From Olsenella massiliensis (lineage in GTDB: Bacteria > Actinomycetota > Coriobacteriia > Coriobacteriales > Atopobiaceae): 64,000 nucleotides of DNA. The stretch spans positions 310,001-374,000 of the forward strand of contig NZ_LN898211.1 in the NCBI RefSeq assembly GCF_001457795.1, in the 5' to 3' direction. The notes under the pieces were generated by a model that had not been told where the DNA came from, searched no databases, and worked only from the letters and a program-made list of their open reading frames with translations. Both the position numbers and the translations under genes were made by a program. The first letter of the stretch is position 1. Every line of letters starts with the position of its first letter. Shown here in pieces: positions 1-7,427 of this stretch.

Positions 1-572
1 CCCCTCCCCAGCTCAAACGTCGATCCCTCCGCATACAGCTGGAACGACTCCTTTCTGCCCGTGCGCAGGTAGTTGATGCCGCCGCGCGCCGCGAACGCCT
101 TGAGCGTCCAGGCCATCTGGACGGCGTCGGCGGCGTCGGCGACCACGGCGCCCGGAATGGTCCTCATGAGGGCGACGTCCTCGTAGGTGGTGTGCGTGCC
201 GCCGTTGGCGCCCGCCGTGAACCCGGGGTCGGAGCCCCAGATGTTTATCGTGTTGTGCGCGTAGCCGCCCGCCATGAATATCTGGTCAAACGCGCGGCGC
301 GTCGCGAAGGGGCCAAAGCTGTGCACAAACGGCACGAGACCCTCCGAGCTGAGGCCCGCCGCCATGCCCATCATGTTGGCCTCGGCAATGCCAACCTGGA
401 CGTAGCGCTCGGGGTGTGCATCCCGAATCTTGGTGGAGAGCGACGCGCCGCCGAGGTCCGCCTCGAACATCACCACGCGCTCGTCCTCGCGCATGAGGTC
501 GATGAGCGTGTCCGCGAACGTGTCGCGATAGGGCTTGCCTGCGGCGCCCACCTGTCGTGAGAGCTCAAACAT
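1..572 (-). CDS. Transketolase, C-terminal (pyrimidine-binding) subunit, partial
   Basis: This is the second half of a split transketolase; the partner subunit is encoded just upstream. Together they move two-carbon ketol units between sugar phosphates in the cytoplasm, using thiamine diphosphate. About 190 codons are visible before the gene runs off the left edge of the window. The visible part has the family landmarks: a FEADLGG stretch near residue 38, then GIAEANMMGMAAGL, the segment carrying the cofactor-activating glutamate of the pyrimidine domain, then FGPFATRRAFDQI. The ATG overlaps the stop of the upstream subunit by 8 bases, which implies translational coupling. Its place at the end of a PTS operon suggests it feeds a PTS-derived pentose phosphate into central metabolism. 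The substrate itself cannot be read from the sequence. Confidence 0.92.
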   Translation of the reverse strand, partial: MFELSRQVGAAGKPYRDTFADTLIDLMREDERVVMFEADLGGASLSTKIRDAHPERYVQVGIAEANMMGMAAGLSSEGLVPFVHSFGPFATRRAFDQIFMAGGYAHNTINIWGSDPGFTAGANGGTHTTYEDVALMRTIPGAVVADAADAVQMAWTLKAFAARGGINYLRTGRKESFQLYAEGSTFELGR

Positions 573-1425
573 CCTGCTCGCCCCCCTTGATCTGAGCCTC
601 GAGCGCGAGGACGGCCTCGTCGGTCGCCCGTCGTATCTCGTCGTTGTTCCATTTCATGGAGTGGTTGTCGGCCGCCCGCTCAAAATAGGCGACGCCGGCG
701 CCCTTGGTCGTGTCGAGCACGATGCAGTTGGCGCTCGCGTCGTTTGCCTTGGCGGCGTCTATGGCGGCGTCTATGGCGCGTATGTCCTGGCCGTCGACGC
801 GCTGCGTCATGAAGCCGAACGCGCTCATCTTCTGCGCGAGGTCAAAGCCCGGCAGCACCGCGGCCGTAGGACCGTCCAGCTGCTTCTTGTTGTCGTCGAT
901 GAAGACGATGCAACGCGACAGCCGGCGCCCGGCGATGAACTGGAACGCCTCCCAGCACTGGCCCTCGTTGAGCTCGCCGTCCCCCACGATGAGATAGGTG
1001 TACGCCGCCGACTCCTTCATCTTGAGCGCCAGCGCGATGCCCGCCGCCTCGGACGTGCCCTGTCCGAGCGACCCGGTGGTGGCGTCGACGCCCGGCGTCT
1101 TGAGTCGATCGGTGTGCGAGGGAAGGCGCGTCCCGCCGTCGTTGAGGGTGAGAAGCCACTCTCGAGGAAAGAAGCCCCTCTCGGCCAGCACCGAGTACAT
1201 GACCGGCCCGGCGTGTCCCTTGGAGAGGACGATGCGGTCGCGTCCCTGCCAGGTCGGATCGGCGGGGTCATGCCTCAGGTGGTGGGCGTAGAGGTCCGCC
1301 ATCAGCTCGACGAGCGACAACGAGCCTCCCACGTGCCCGTAGCCGCGGTGTCGGAGCATGACGAGCACGTCCTTGCGCAGCTTGGCGGCAAGAAGCGTCG
1401 CCGCCCGCTCGGTCTGTTCGTTCAC
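565..1425 (-). CDS. Transketolase, N-terminal (thiamine diphosphate-binding) subunit
   Basis: This is the diphosphate-binding half of a split transketolase, about 286 residues, the usual size. Visible motifs are GHVGGSLS near residue 30, SKGHAGP near 70 and the cofactor motif GDGELNEG near 148, closing with a DDN about 25 residues later. I chose a GTG start at 1425 because an AGGGGAGG ribosome site lies 6-7 bases upstream and the family begins close to this residue. An upstream ATG at 1536 would add about 37 residues of arginine- and alanine-rich sequence unlike the family. The gene follows the PTS IIB gene and overlaps the C-terminal subunit gene, so it is probably expressed with the PTS operon. 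Confidence 0.93.
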   Translation of the reverse strand: MNEQTERAATLLAAKLRKDVLVMLRHRGYGHVGGSLSLVELMADLYAHHLRHDPADPTWQGRDRIVLSKGHAGPVMYSVLAERGFFPREWLLTLNDGGTRLPSHTDRLKTPGVDATTGSLGQGTSEAAGIALALKMKESAAYTYLIVGDGELNEGQCWEAFQFIAGRRLSRCIVFIDDNKKQLDGPTAAVLPGFDLAQKMSAFGFMTQRVDGQDIRAIDAAIDAAKANDASANCIVLDTTKGAGVAYFERAADNHSMKWNNDEIRRATDEAVLALEAQIKGGEQDV

Positions 1426-1582
1426 GATTCCTCCCCTCTGGCGTCCGCACGCGCGTGCACGCCCCCGTTTCGCGCAAGCGTGGGCCGGCCCTGCCGACGA
1501 GGCAGGACAAACCCATGAAAACGGGACCGTAGGCAAAGAGCCGCTGCGGGCCAGGCGAATCTATCGTCTATTGTTGCGAGGG

Positions 1583-1864
1583 CTAGGCCAGGTGCGCCTT
1601 GAGCTTCTCCTCGAGCTCGGCCTTGTCAACGATGTTCTTGAGGACGACCTTCTTCTCGTCGGGAATGCTCGACACGAAGTCGGCGAGGTCGCCGCCCACG
1701 ATGAAGAGGTCGGCGGCAGTGGGGTTGATGTCCGAGATGGTGGTGTGGTCAACCTCGATGTCCCCGTGGCCGAGCTTCTTGAGGACCTCCTCGGTGTTCA
1801 TGTGAACCATGAGGCTCGATCCCAGGCCCGACCCGCAGGCGCACATGATCCTCCTGATTGCCAT
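1583..1864 (-). CDS. PTS IIB component, ascorbate (UlaB/SgaB) type
   Basis: A 93-residue cytoplasmic phosphocarrier. It has the N-terminal CACGSGLGSS loop, in which the cysteine takes phosphate from IIA and passes it to the sugar carried by IIC. Length and fold order match the lactate/ascorbate-type IIB family. It lies between the IIC gene and the transketolase pair and has a good AAAGGAG ribosome site. The real substrate may be ascorbate, a pentitol or another sugar acid or pentose. Transketolase next door favours a substrate that enters the pentose phosphate pool, but no UlaG-like lactonase or UlaD-like decarboxylase is seen in this window. Confidence 0.93.
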   Translation of the reverse strand: MAIRRIMCACGSGLGSSLMVHMNTEEVLKKLGHGDIEVDHTTISDINPTAADLFIVGGDLADFVSSIPDEKKVVLKNIVDKAELEEKLKAHLA

Positions 1865-1883
1865 GACGTTCTCCTTTGGTCAG

Positions 1884-1970
1884 GTGGCGCCGGGGTGCGA
1901 CCGGCGCCACAGGCGATCCATGACGTGAGTCTACCCACGCGCGGAAGGGGGCGGGACCAGGCCCGCCCCC
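1884..1970 (-). other. Two strong intercistronic hairpins between PTS IIC and IIB
   Basis: The spacer between the IIC and IIB genes holds two perfect inverted repeats. The first is 1884-1893 with 1901-1910, a 10-base arm GTGGCGCCGG. The second is 1947-1955 with 1962-1970, a 9-base arm GGGGGCGGG. Neither is followed by a T tract in the direction of transcription, so they look like mRNA-stabilising or processing structures that set the ratio of membrane to soluble subunits rather than full terminators. Confidence 0.5.
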
Positions 1971-1981
1971 AACGACGACGT

Positions 1982-3442
1982 CTACTCGCCAGCCGCGTCC
2001 TTCTTGGGGGCGACGTAGTTGTAGACGATGGGAAGCAGGTACAGCGCGACGCAGACGACCGTGAGGACCAGGCCGCCGGTGACGGAGACCATGTTGCCGA
2101 AGATGATGCCCATCCACGAGAAGTCGGCATCCGAGAAGGTGCTGCCGACATAGCCCAGCTGGGTGAACACGGGCATGCAGATGGCCGGCAGGAAGGTGAT
2201 GAGCAGGCCGTGGACGAAGGACCCGGCCACGCAGCCCTTCCAGCCTCCCTCGGCGTTGCCAAAGACGCCTGCGGTGGCGCCGCAGAAGAAGTGGGGCACG
2301 ACGCCCGGCAGGATCAGGGCCACGGGAAGGGCGGCGTTGCAGCCGATGAGGATGAGCAGGCCCACGATGCCCCCGATGAAGGAGCTCAAAAAGCCGATGA
2401 TGACGGCGTTGGGCGCATAGGTGAAGGCGACGGGGCAGTCGAGGGCGGGCTTGGCGCCAGGAACGATCTTGTCCGCGATGCCCTTGAAGGCGGGGACGAT
2501 CTCGCCGATGATGAGGCGCACGCCCGACAGGATGACATAGACGCCGCCGGCAAAGGAGAGGCCGCAGGTGACGCACCAGACGATCCAGTTGGTCGTGGTC
2601 TCCTGGCCGATGTTGAGCAGGACGGCGAGGTGCGCGAACTGCGGGTAGCTGGCCGCGAGCTCGTCGGCGGTGATGCCGGCGGGAACTGCGCTGAGCAGGC
2701 CGCGGGCGATGGCGATGCCCGTGACGATGATGAAGAAGATCATCATGGTGAGGCCGATGGACACGGTGGTGTCACGCAGGAAGATGAGGCGCTTGGGGAA
2801 GTTGATCTCCTCGGTGCTCTTGCTCTTCTCCTTGCCAAACAGGACGCGAGCGACCTGGCCCGAGAGCCAGTAGCCGATGCCGCCAAAGTGGCCGAGGGCT
2901 ATGGAGTTGCCGCCCGTTACCTTGCGGAAGGTCACCTGGCAGTACGCGGGGGAGAGGACCATGATGAGGCCCAGCAGACAGCCGCCGGCCAGATAGAGCT
3001 CGACTCCCGTAAGGCCGCCGGCGCCGCCCAGGATGACGGCGATCATGCAGGCCATGTACAGCGTGTGATGGCCCGTCAGAAAGATGTAGGGCATGCGCGA
3101 GAAGCGGGCGAGGACGATGTTGAAGACCATGCCCAGCGCCATGATGATGGCCGAGGCGGTGCCAAAGTTGGTGAGGGCGTCCGCGACGACGGCCTCGTTG
3201 TTGGGAACGACGCCCTGCATGTTAAAGGCGTAGTTGAAGATCTCGCCAAACGCGAGCAGGGACCCAGACTGCAAAAACGCGGCGCCCGCGGAGAGCACCA
3301 AAAATCCCACGATCGTCTTGAGCGTGCCCTTGATGATGTCCTCGACGGGCTTTCCCTGCAGGCACAGGCCCAGCAGGGCCAGCAGGCCGACGAGAATGGC
3401 GGGCGTTGACAGGATGTTGATGACGAAGCCAAGTACTGCCAT
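1982..3442 (-). CDS. ulaA: PTS IIC component, ascorbate (UlaA/SgaT) type permease
   Basis: A 486-residue polytopic membrane protein, the transport subunit of an ascorbate-family PTS. Hydrophobic segments run throughout, starting with the N-terminal stretch FVINILSTPAILVGLLALLG. The sequence has the typical LxGxxxEDIIKGTLKTIVGF region near residue 32 and ends in a charged cytoplasmic tail. A strong AAGGAGGAGG ribosome site precedes the ATG. Gene order IIA-IIC-IIB and subunit type support the family call; the transported sugar is inferred only at family level. Confidence 0.93.
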   Translation of the reverse strand: MAVLGFVINILSTPAILVGLLALLGLCLQGKPVEDIIKGTLKTIVGFLVLSAGAAFLQSGSLLAFGEIFNYAFNMQGVVPNNEAVVADALTNFGTASAIIMALGMVFNIVLARFSRMPYIFLTGHHTLYMACMIAVILGGAGGLTGVELYLAGGCLLGLIMVLSPAYCQVTFRKVTGGNSIALGHFGGIGYWLSGQVARVLFGKEKSKSTEEINFPKRLIFLRDTTVSIGLTMMIFFIIVTGIAIARGLLSAVPAGITADELAASYPQFAHLAVLLNIGQETTTNWIVWCVTCGLSFAGGVYVILSGVRLIIGEIVPAFKGIADKIVPGAKPALDCPVAFTYAPNAVIIGFLSSFIGGIVGLLILIGCNAALPVALILPGVVPHFFCGATAGVFGNAEGGWKGCVAGSFVHGLLITFLPAICMPVFTQLGYVGSTFSDADFSWMGIIFGNMVSVTGGLVLTVVCVALYLLPIVYNYVAPKKDAAGE

Positions 3443-3531
3443 TATTCCTCCTCCTTGTGGTAGTGGGTTGTTCGTGTCGTCCCGTCACGACGCCTTCGTC
3501 CGGCGGGGCGCTCGGCACGAAAGGTTGGGCG

Positions 3532-3984
3532 CTAGGCGCCAAAGTCTACGAACAGGTGATACACCTCGTCCGCCGTGGCGGCCGTGGCGGCCTTCTCGAT
3601 GTTCGCGGGGTCGGCGAACATCGTCGCCAGGATGCGCATGACGTCAATGTGAGAGTTGGGGTCCTGCGCCGCCAGCGTCACGAGCACGCGGACGGGCTCG
3701 CCCGGCTTGTACTCGACGCCCTTGCGGCAGATGGTCACGGCAAGCTGCTGCTTGATGACTCCCTGCTCGGGACGCCCGTGCAGCAGCGCCAGGTCAGGGG
3801 CGAGCGCAAAGTAGGGGCCAAACTTGTGGACGTTCTCGATGATGCCGTCAATGTAGGCGCTCGAGACGTAGCCCCCGTCAACGAGGGGCTGGACGGCCAC
3901 GTGAATCGAGTCCTCCCAGTCCTTGCAGGCCTCGACGATCTGCACGTTCTCGCGCTGGAGCATGTCGCTCATCGTCACTCCCAT
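3532..3984 (-). CDS. PTS IIA component, mannitol/fructose/ascorbate (UlaC) type
   Basis: A 150-residue EIIA-2 domain protein. It takes phosphate from HPr and passes it to the IIB cysteine. The active-site segment is ALLHGRPEQGV near residue 82, where the histidine is the phospho-acceptor; the family usually has PHARPE. It is the first gene of the operon: the ATG at 3984 has an AAGGAGG ribosome site 8-9 bases upstream, and a consensus promoter lies about 100 bases further up. IIC follows after 89 bases. Confidence 0.92.
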   Translation of the reverse strand: MGVTMSDMLQRENVQIVEACKDWEDSIHVAVQPLVDGGYVSSAYIDGIIENVHKFGPYFALAPDLALLHGRPEQGVIKQQLAVTICRKGVEYKPGEPVRVLVTLAAQDPNSHIDVMRILATMFADPANIEKAATAATADEVYHLFVDFGA

Positions 3985-4088
3985 GCCACTTCCTCCTTTC
4001 CTGATCGTTGAGCCGGCCCGGCCAAGACCCCCTGTCGCCCTGCCGGTCTCTAAGCTGGTATTTCCAACTATCTTCGTAATGCGTACAC

Positions 4089-4119
4089 ATTATATTCCAG
4101 ATTTTCCTTTTCTTGTCAA
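4089..4119 (-). promoter_or_regulatory. Sigma-70-type promoter of the PTS-transketolase operon
   Basis: On the minus strand a perfect TTGACA (4114-4119) and a perfect TATAAT (4089-4094) are separated by 19 bases, in an AT-rich island unlike the surrounding GC-rich DNA. The spacing is wider than the ideal 17, which would suit an activated or repressed promoter. Transcription would start near 4082, leaving a leader of about 98 bases before the IIA gene. Confidence 0.7.
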
Positions 4120-4199
4120 GAAAATTCCATTAATTGACCGTCCGGCCCTCCAGGCGGAACGGTCATATGTGGGGTTTGTACTAGAATCAGGTACCTGTT

Positions 4200-4249
4200 T
4201 CCCGCGAGCGGGACAGCTTGCCTAAGGTAGTGCTTGTCTAGGGTACTGC
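4200..4249. promoter_or_regulatory. Candidate operator elements before the DeoR regulator
   Basis: An inverted repeat TCCCGCGAGCGGGA spans 4200-4213. Two 12-base direct repeats that differ at two positions follow at 4222-4233 and 4238-4249 (CTAAGGTAGTGC and CTAGGGTACTGC). They sit between the divergent PTS operon and the regulator, where a DeoR repressor would bind. A TAGAAT hexamer at 4182-4187 could be the regulator's -10 element. The function is inferred. Confidence 0.35.
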
Positions 4250-5251
4250 GTGCCTCAGGCGGCTTCGTTCGTTTTCCTGAGAGACCGGGAGTGTCGCACC
4301 TTGTTCCGTCGCGAGCGTAGAGAGAGGATCGTCGCCCTGCTGGAGGAGCGGGGGTCTGCGACCGTGGAGGAGCTGGCCGAGCTCTGTCATGCCAGCGTCG
4401 ACAGCATCCGCAAGGACCTTCAGCAACTCGTCCGCGAAGGTCGCTGCGAGCGCTACTACGGGGGCGCCAGGCGCATTGGCCCCCCATCTGACCAAGGGAC
4501 GCCCAGCCAGGGGAGTCCTTTGGGCCAGGGAGCGTTTGGCCAGGCCGCCGGTGCCGACGACGCGCACGCGAACGAGAACGAGCTCATAGGTGGCCCCAGC
4601 CTCGTCCCCACGACCCTCCCCTCGGGCACGAGGCCCTGGCCGTGGGACAATCCCGCGCCCTCGACCGAGCCCGTCTCCGCCTCACGGGGGCGCCCGGACA
4701 TGGTGAGCCAGGAGGCGCGCCTCTCGGTGGCCCGTCGGGCCTATCTCGAGATCAACGACGGGGACGCCGTCTTCCTTGACGTCTCGCGCACCAACGCCCT
4801 GCTCGCGGACCTGATTGCCCAGGGCGACAAGCACGTCATCGTCACCACCAACATGATGGAGGTCATCCAGCGGCTCTCGGGCAAGCCCCACGTGACGCTC
4901 GTGAGCACGGGCGGCTACCTTAACGTGCAGCTCAATGGCTTTTTGGGATCGGCGACCATCAGTCTGCTGGAGCCGCTGCTCTTCTCGAAGGCGTTCATCG
5001 GCGCCGACGGCGTCAACTTGACGAACGCGGCCGTGACGACGGACTCCATCGACGCAGGCGAGGTCAAGGAGCGCGTCATCCATAACGCGTCCTACCCCTT
5101 CCTGCTGGCGGAGGAGCAGAAGTTCCACATGAGCCATCGCTTTCGCTTTGCCACCGTCACGGACTTCTGCGCGGTCATCACGGACACCGACGACCCCGAG
5201 ATTCTCGCCGGAATCGCGCGCCAGGGCGTTGCGGCCCTGCGAGCCCTGTAA
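4250..5251 (+). CDS. DeoR-family transcriptional regulator
   Basis: Probable repressor of the divergent PTS-transketolase operon. The N-terminus has the DeoR helix-turn-helix (RRERRERIVALLEERGSATVEEL..., through about residue 75). The C-terminal half is the sugar-phosphate-sensing DeoRC domain, beginning near SVARRAYLEINDGDAVFLD and containing VTTNMMEVIQRL. Between them lie about 70 residues rich in Gly, Pro, Ser and Gln, where most relatives have a short linker. The start is uncertain. The GTG at 4250 gives the longest protein; the in-frame TTG at 4301 gives MFRRERRERI, closer to the usual DeoR N-terminus. The effector is unknown, likely a sugar phosphate from the PTS pathway. Confidence 0.88.
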   Translation: MPQAASFVFLRDRECRTLFRRERRERIVALLEERGSATVEELAELCHASVDSIRKDLQQLVREGRCERYYGGARRIGPPSDQGTPSQGSPLGQGAFGQAAGADDAHANENELIGGPSLVPTTLPSGTRPWPWDNPAPSTEPVSASRGRPDMVSQEARLSVARRAYLEINDGDAVFLDVSRTNALLADLIAQGDKHVIVTTNMMEVIQRLSGKPHVTLVSTGGYLNVQLNGFLGSATISLLEPLLFSKAFIGADGVNLTNAAVTTDSIDAGEVKERVIHNASYPFLLAEEQKFHMSHRFRFATVTDFCAVITDTDDPEILAGIARQGVAALRAL

Positions 5252-5379
5252 GCCGGGGACAGACGCTCGACGACCCTGCATGCCGGCAGAGGCGGCGAGA
5301 GGCGAGGACGGGGGCGCCCCTCTTGGACAGCGTCTCGTAAGGCTTTGGTATTCATCCTCGTCACCGGCATGCCCGCGTG

Positions 5380-5581
5380 TACAATGAGGAGCGGCCGGTC
5401 GGCGCAAGGCGCTCGTGCGGCCCGTCCCGTCAGCAAGGAGAAGGGTCCTTGATGAAACCTCGACCTCACAGTCGCTGACCCCTCGATGGTTCCCTGTTGG
5501 TCTCATCGTGGGGTGTCCCCGAACGCCACGGCCCGCGCGTCCGTGCGAGGCGCGCCGCGCCAGACCAACTAAGGAGCTCGC
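5380..5581 (+). promoter_or_regulatory. Promoter and long 5' leader of the magnesium-transport operon
   Basis: The 330-base gap from 5252 to 5581 holds no full-size gene. A TACAAT hexamer at 5380-5385 could be a -10 box, but I see no good -35. The leader from about 5392 to 5581 is GC-rich and has several short potential stems, plus a small ORF at 5452-5478. It does not match the ykoK/M-box pattern as I know it. Given the downstream genes, a magnesium-responsive leader is plausible. Confidence 0.35.
5452..5478 (+). CDS. Candidate regulatory leader peptide MKPRPHSR
   Basis: An 8-codon ORF begins at an ATG preceded by AAGGAG 11 bases upstream, with a closer AAGGG at 5441-5445. It encodes Met-Lys-Pro-Arg-Pro-His-Ser-Arg. 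It lies about 100 bases before a gene with magnesium-transporter domains. Proline-rich leader peptides such as MgtL sense low magnesium in enterobacteria, so a similar attenuator is conceivable. Eight codons is short enough to arise by chance, so the call is tentative. Confidence 0.3.
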   Translation: MKPRPHSR

Positions 5582-7426
5582 ATGATCTACCTGTCCCAAC
5601 TGGTGGGAAACCCCGTGTACGACCTCAACGGAGAGCGCATCGGCAGGGTCAACGACCTTGGCATCGCCACCGGTGAGGTCTTTCCCCGCGTCACGTCGCT
5701 CGCCGTCGAGGGGCCCGGCAGGACCCCCTTCATGATCAGCTGGAGAAAGTACGTCGACTCGTTTGACGAGAGCGACGTCCGCCTCAAGGTAATCGCCACT
5801 GACATACGCTTTAGCTACCTTCAGCCCGACGAGGTCCTCATCGCCCGCGACCTGCTCAACAAGCAGATCGTGGACACCCGCGGCGCCCGCGTCGTGCGCG
5901 TGAACGACCTCAAGCTCTCTGACACCAGCTCGTCCCAGCTGCGTCTGCTGGGAGCCGAGGTGGGCGTCCGCGGCATCCTGCGCTCCCTCTCCCCCGCGCT
6001 CGAGCTTTTGGTCGTCAGGGCGTCGCGTGCCCTGGGCAAGCCCCTGCCGGAGCGCATCATCGCCTGGAACTACATGGACCTCCTCGACCGCGACCTCTCC
6101 AACGTCAAGCTGTCCGTCTCTCACAAGACGCTTGACGAGCTGCACCCCGCCGACATCGCCGACATCATAGAGCGCCTCGACCCCCGCCTGCGCGGCCAGG
6201 TCTTTGCCCAGCTTGACGAGGAGCGGGCCGCCGACGCCATCGCCGAGCTCGAGGACGACTCGATGGCCGCCGAGCTCATGGGCGACATGGACGTCACCGC
6301 CGCCTCGCGCCTGCTCTCCGAGATGGACCCTGACGACGCCGCCGAGCTCGTCTCGGAGCTTGACTATGACAAGGCCGAGAAGCTCCTGCGCCTGATGGGC
6401 GTGAAGGAGCGCGGCGCCATCAGGCAGCTCCTGGGCTACCGCGAGGACACGGCGGGCCGCATCATGACCTCCGAGGTGGTGTGGCTGGGCGAGGACGCGA
6501 CCGTGGGCGACGCCAAGCAGGCCATCCGCTCCCTTGACGAGGCCTTCGAGTCGGTTCACTACGTGTACCTCAAGGACGAGGAGGGTCGCCTCTCCGGCGT
6601 CGTGAGCCTGCGCAGCATCATCTCCTTTGACGACGACGCCAAGCTGGGCGACATCGCCTACGACGACCTCGTGTGCGCCCGCCCGGACGACGACCAGGAG
6701 GACGTCGCCCTCGACATCGCCAAGTACAACCTGCTCGCCATGCCCGTCGTTGACGACGAGCGGCACCTGCTGGGCATCGTCACGGTTGATGACGCCCTCG
6801 ACGTCCTCGAGGAGGAGCACGAGGAGGATCTTCAGATCGCCGGCGGCGGGCGCGGCGACGCCGACGGACGCAAGGGCACCAGCGGCCTGCTCTGGCTGTT
6901 GCGCAACGAGCTGTGGTTCTTCGCCTGGATGGTCGGGCTCGCCGCCCTCGCCCTCCTTGTGGGCGACGGCCGCCGCGAGCTCGTCTTTGCCCTTGGGGCC
7001 GCCCTGCCCGTCGCCGTCATCGCGGCGCTCGACTCGGTGAGCTACACCACCAACTTCTTCATCGAGAACGACCCCGATGACGAGGACTCGCCGTCGCTGG
7101 CAGGCTTCGCCCTGAAGGGCGTCGGGCTGGGACTCGTCTTTGCCGCCTTCGAGTCGCTCGTCGCCGTCGGCGTCCTCAGCGCCCTGTTTGGACAGGACGC
7201 CGGCGGCGTCAAGGCGGGTCAGCTGGCCGTCCTGAGCTTTGGCGCCGCCGCCGCGAGCGTGCTCGCGTCGTTCCTCTTGGCCCCCGTGTGCCTGAGCGTC
7301 CTGCGCTCGCGTGACGAGAAGGGCGCCGAGACCTCGGGCATCGCCCTCCAGCTTCTGGCCATGGCCATATCCGTCGCGCTGTTCTGCGCCATCACCCTCG
7401 CCCTCGTGGCGGGGCTGGGGCTGTAG
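5582..7426 (+). CDS. PRC-barrel / MgtE_N / CBS-pair membrane protein
   Basis: A 614-residue protein. Its order is: a PRC-barrel at residues 1-60 (VYDLNGERIGRVNDL), a second PRC-like segment at about 85-160, an MgtE intracellular N domain at about 185-300 (LHPADIADIIERLD, LLSEMDPDDAAELV), a CBS pair at about 300-420, and five or six membrane segments from about 435 to the end. The soluble half matches MgtE magnesium sensing, in which acidic helices release the channel when magnesium falls. The membrane half lacks the GNxGxQ-type motif I expect of MgtE and contains an acidic loop, NDPDDEDS. It may be a regulator or partner of the next gene's transporter rather than a classic MgtE channel. The stop is one base before the next ATG. 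Confidence 0.85.
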   Translation: MIYLSQLVGNPVYDLNGERIGRVNDLGIATGEVFPRVTSLAVEGPGRTPFMISWRKYVDSFDESDVRLKVIATDIRFSYLQPDEVLIARDLLNKQIVDTRGARVVRVNDLKLSDTSSSQLRLLGAEVGVRGILRSLSPALELLVVRASRALGKPLPERIIAWNYMDLLDRDLSNVKLSVSHKTLDELHPADIADIIERLDPRLRGQVFAQLDEERAADAIAELEDDSMAAELMGDMDVTAASRLLSEMDPDDAAELVSELDYDKAEKLLRLMGVKERGAIRQLLGYREDTAGRIMTSEVVWLGEDATVGDAKQAIRSLDEAFESVHYVYLKDEEGRLSGVVSLRSIISFDDDAKLGDIAYDDLVCARPDDDQEDVALDIAKYNLLAMPVVDDERHLLGIVTVDDALDVLEEEHEEDLQIAGGGRGDADGRKGTSGLLWLLRNELWFFAWMVGLAALALLVGDGRRELVFALGAALPVAVIAALDSVSYTTNFFIENDPDDEDSPSLAGFALKGVGLGLVFAAFESLVAVGVLSALFGQDAGGVKAGQLAVLSFGAAAASVLASFLLAPVCLSVLRSRDEKGAETSGIALQLLAMAISVALFCAITLALVAGLGL

Positions 7427-7427
7427 C

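Noticed and set aside
1358-3409. A 683-residue plus-strand frame opposite the PTS genes
   Set aside because: It is an antisense shadow in GC-rich DNA with low-complexity Asp/Gly/His sequence and no ribosome site. The minus strand encodes recognised PTS proteins.
5380-5581. A ykoK/M-box magnesium riboswitch upstream of the transporter operon
   Set aside because: I cannot align the leader with the conserved M-box core by eye, so I report only a leader and a small ORF.
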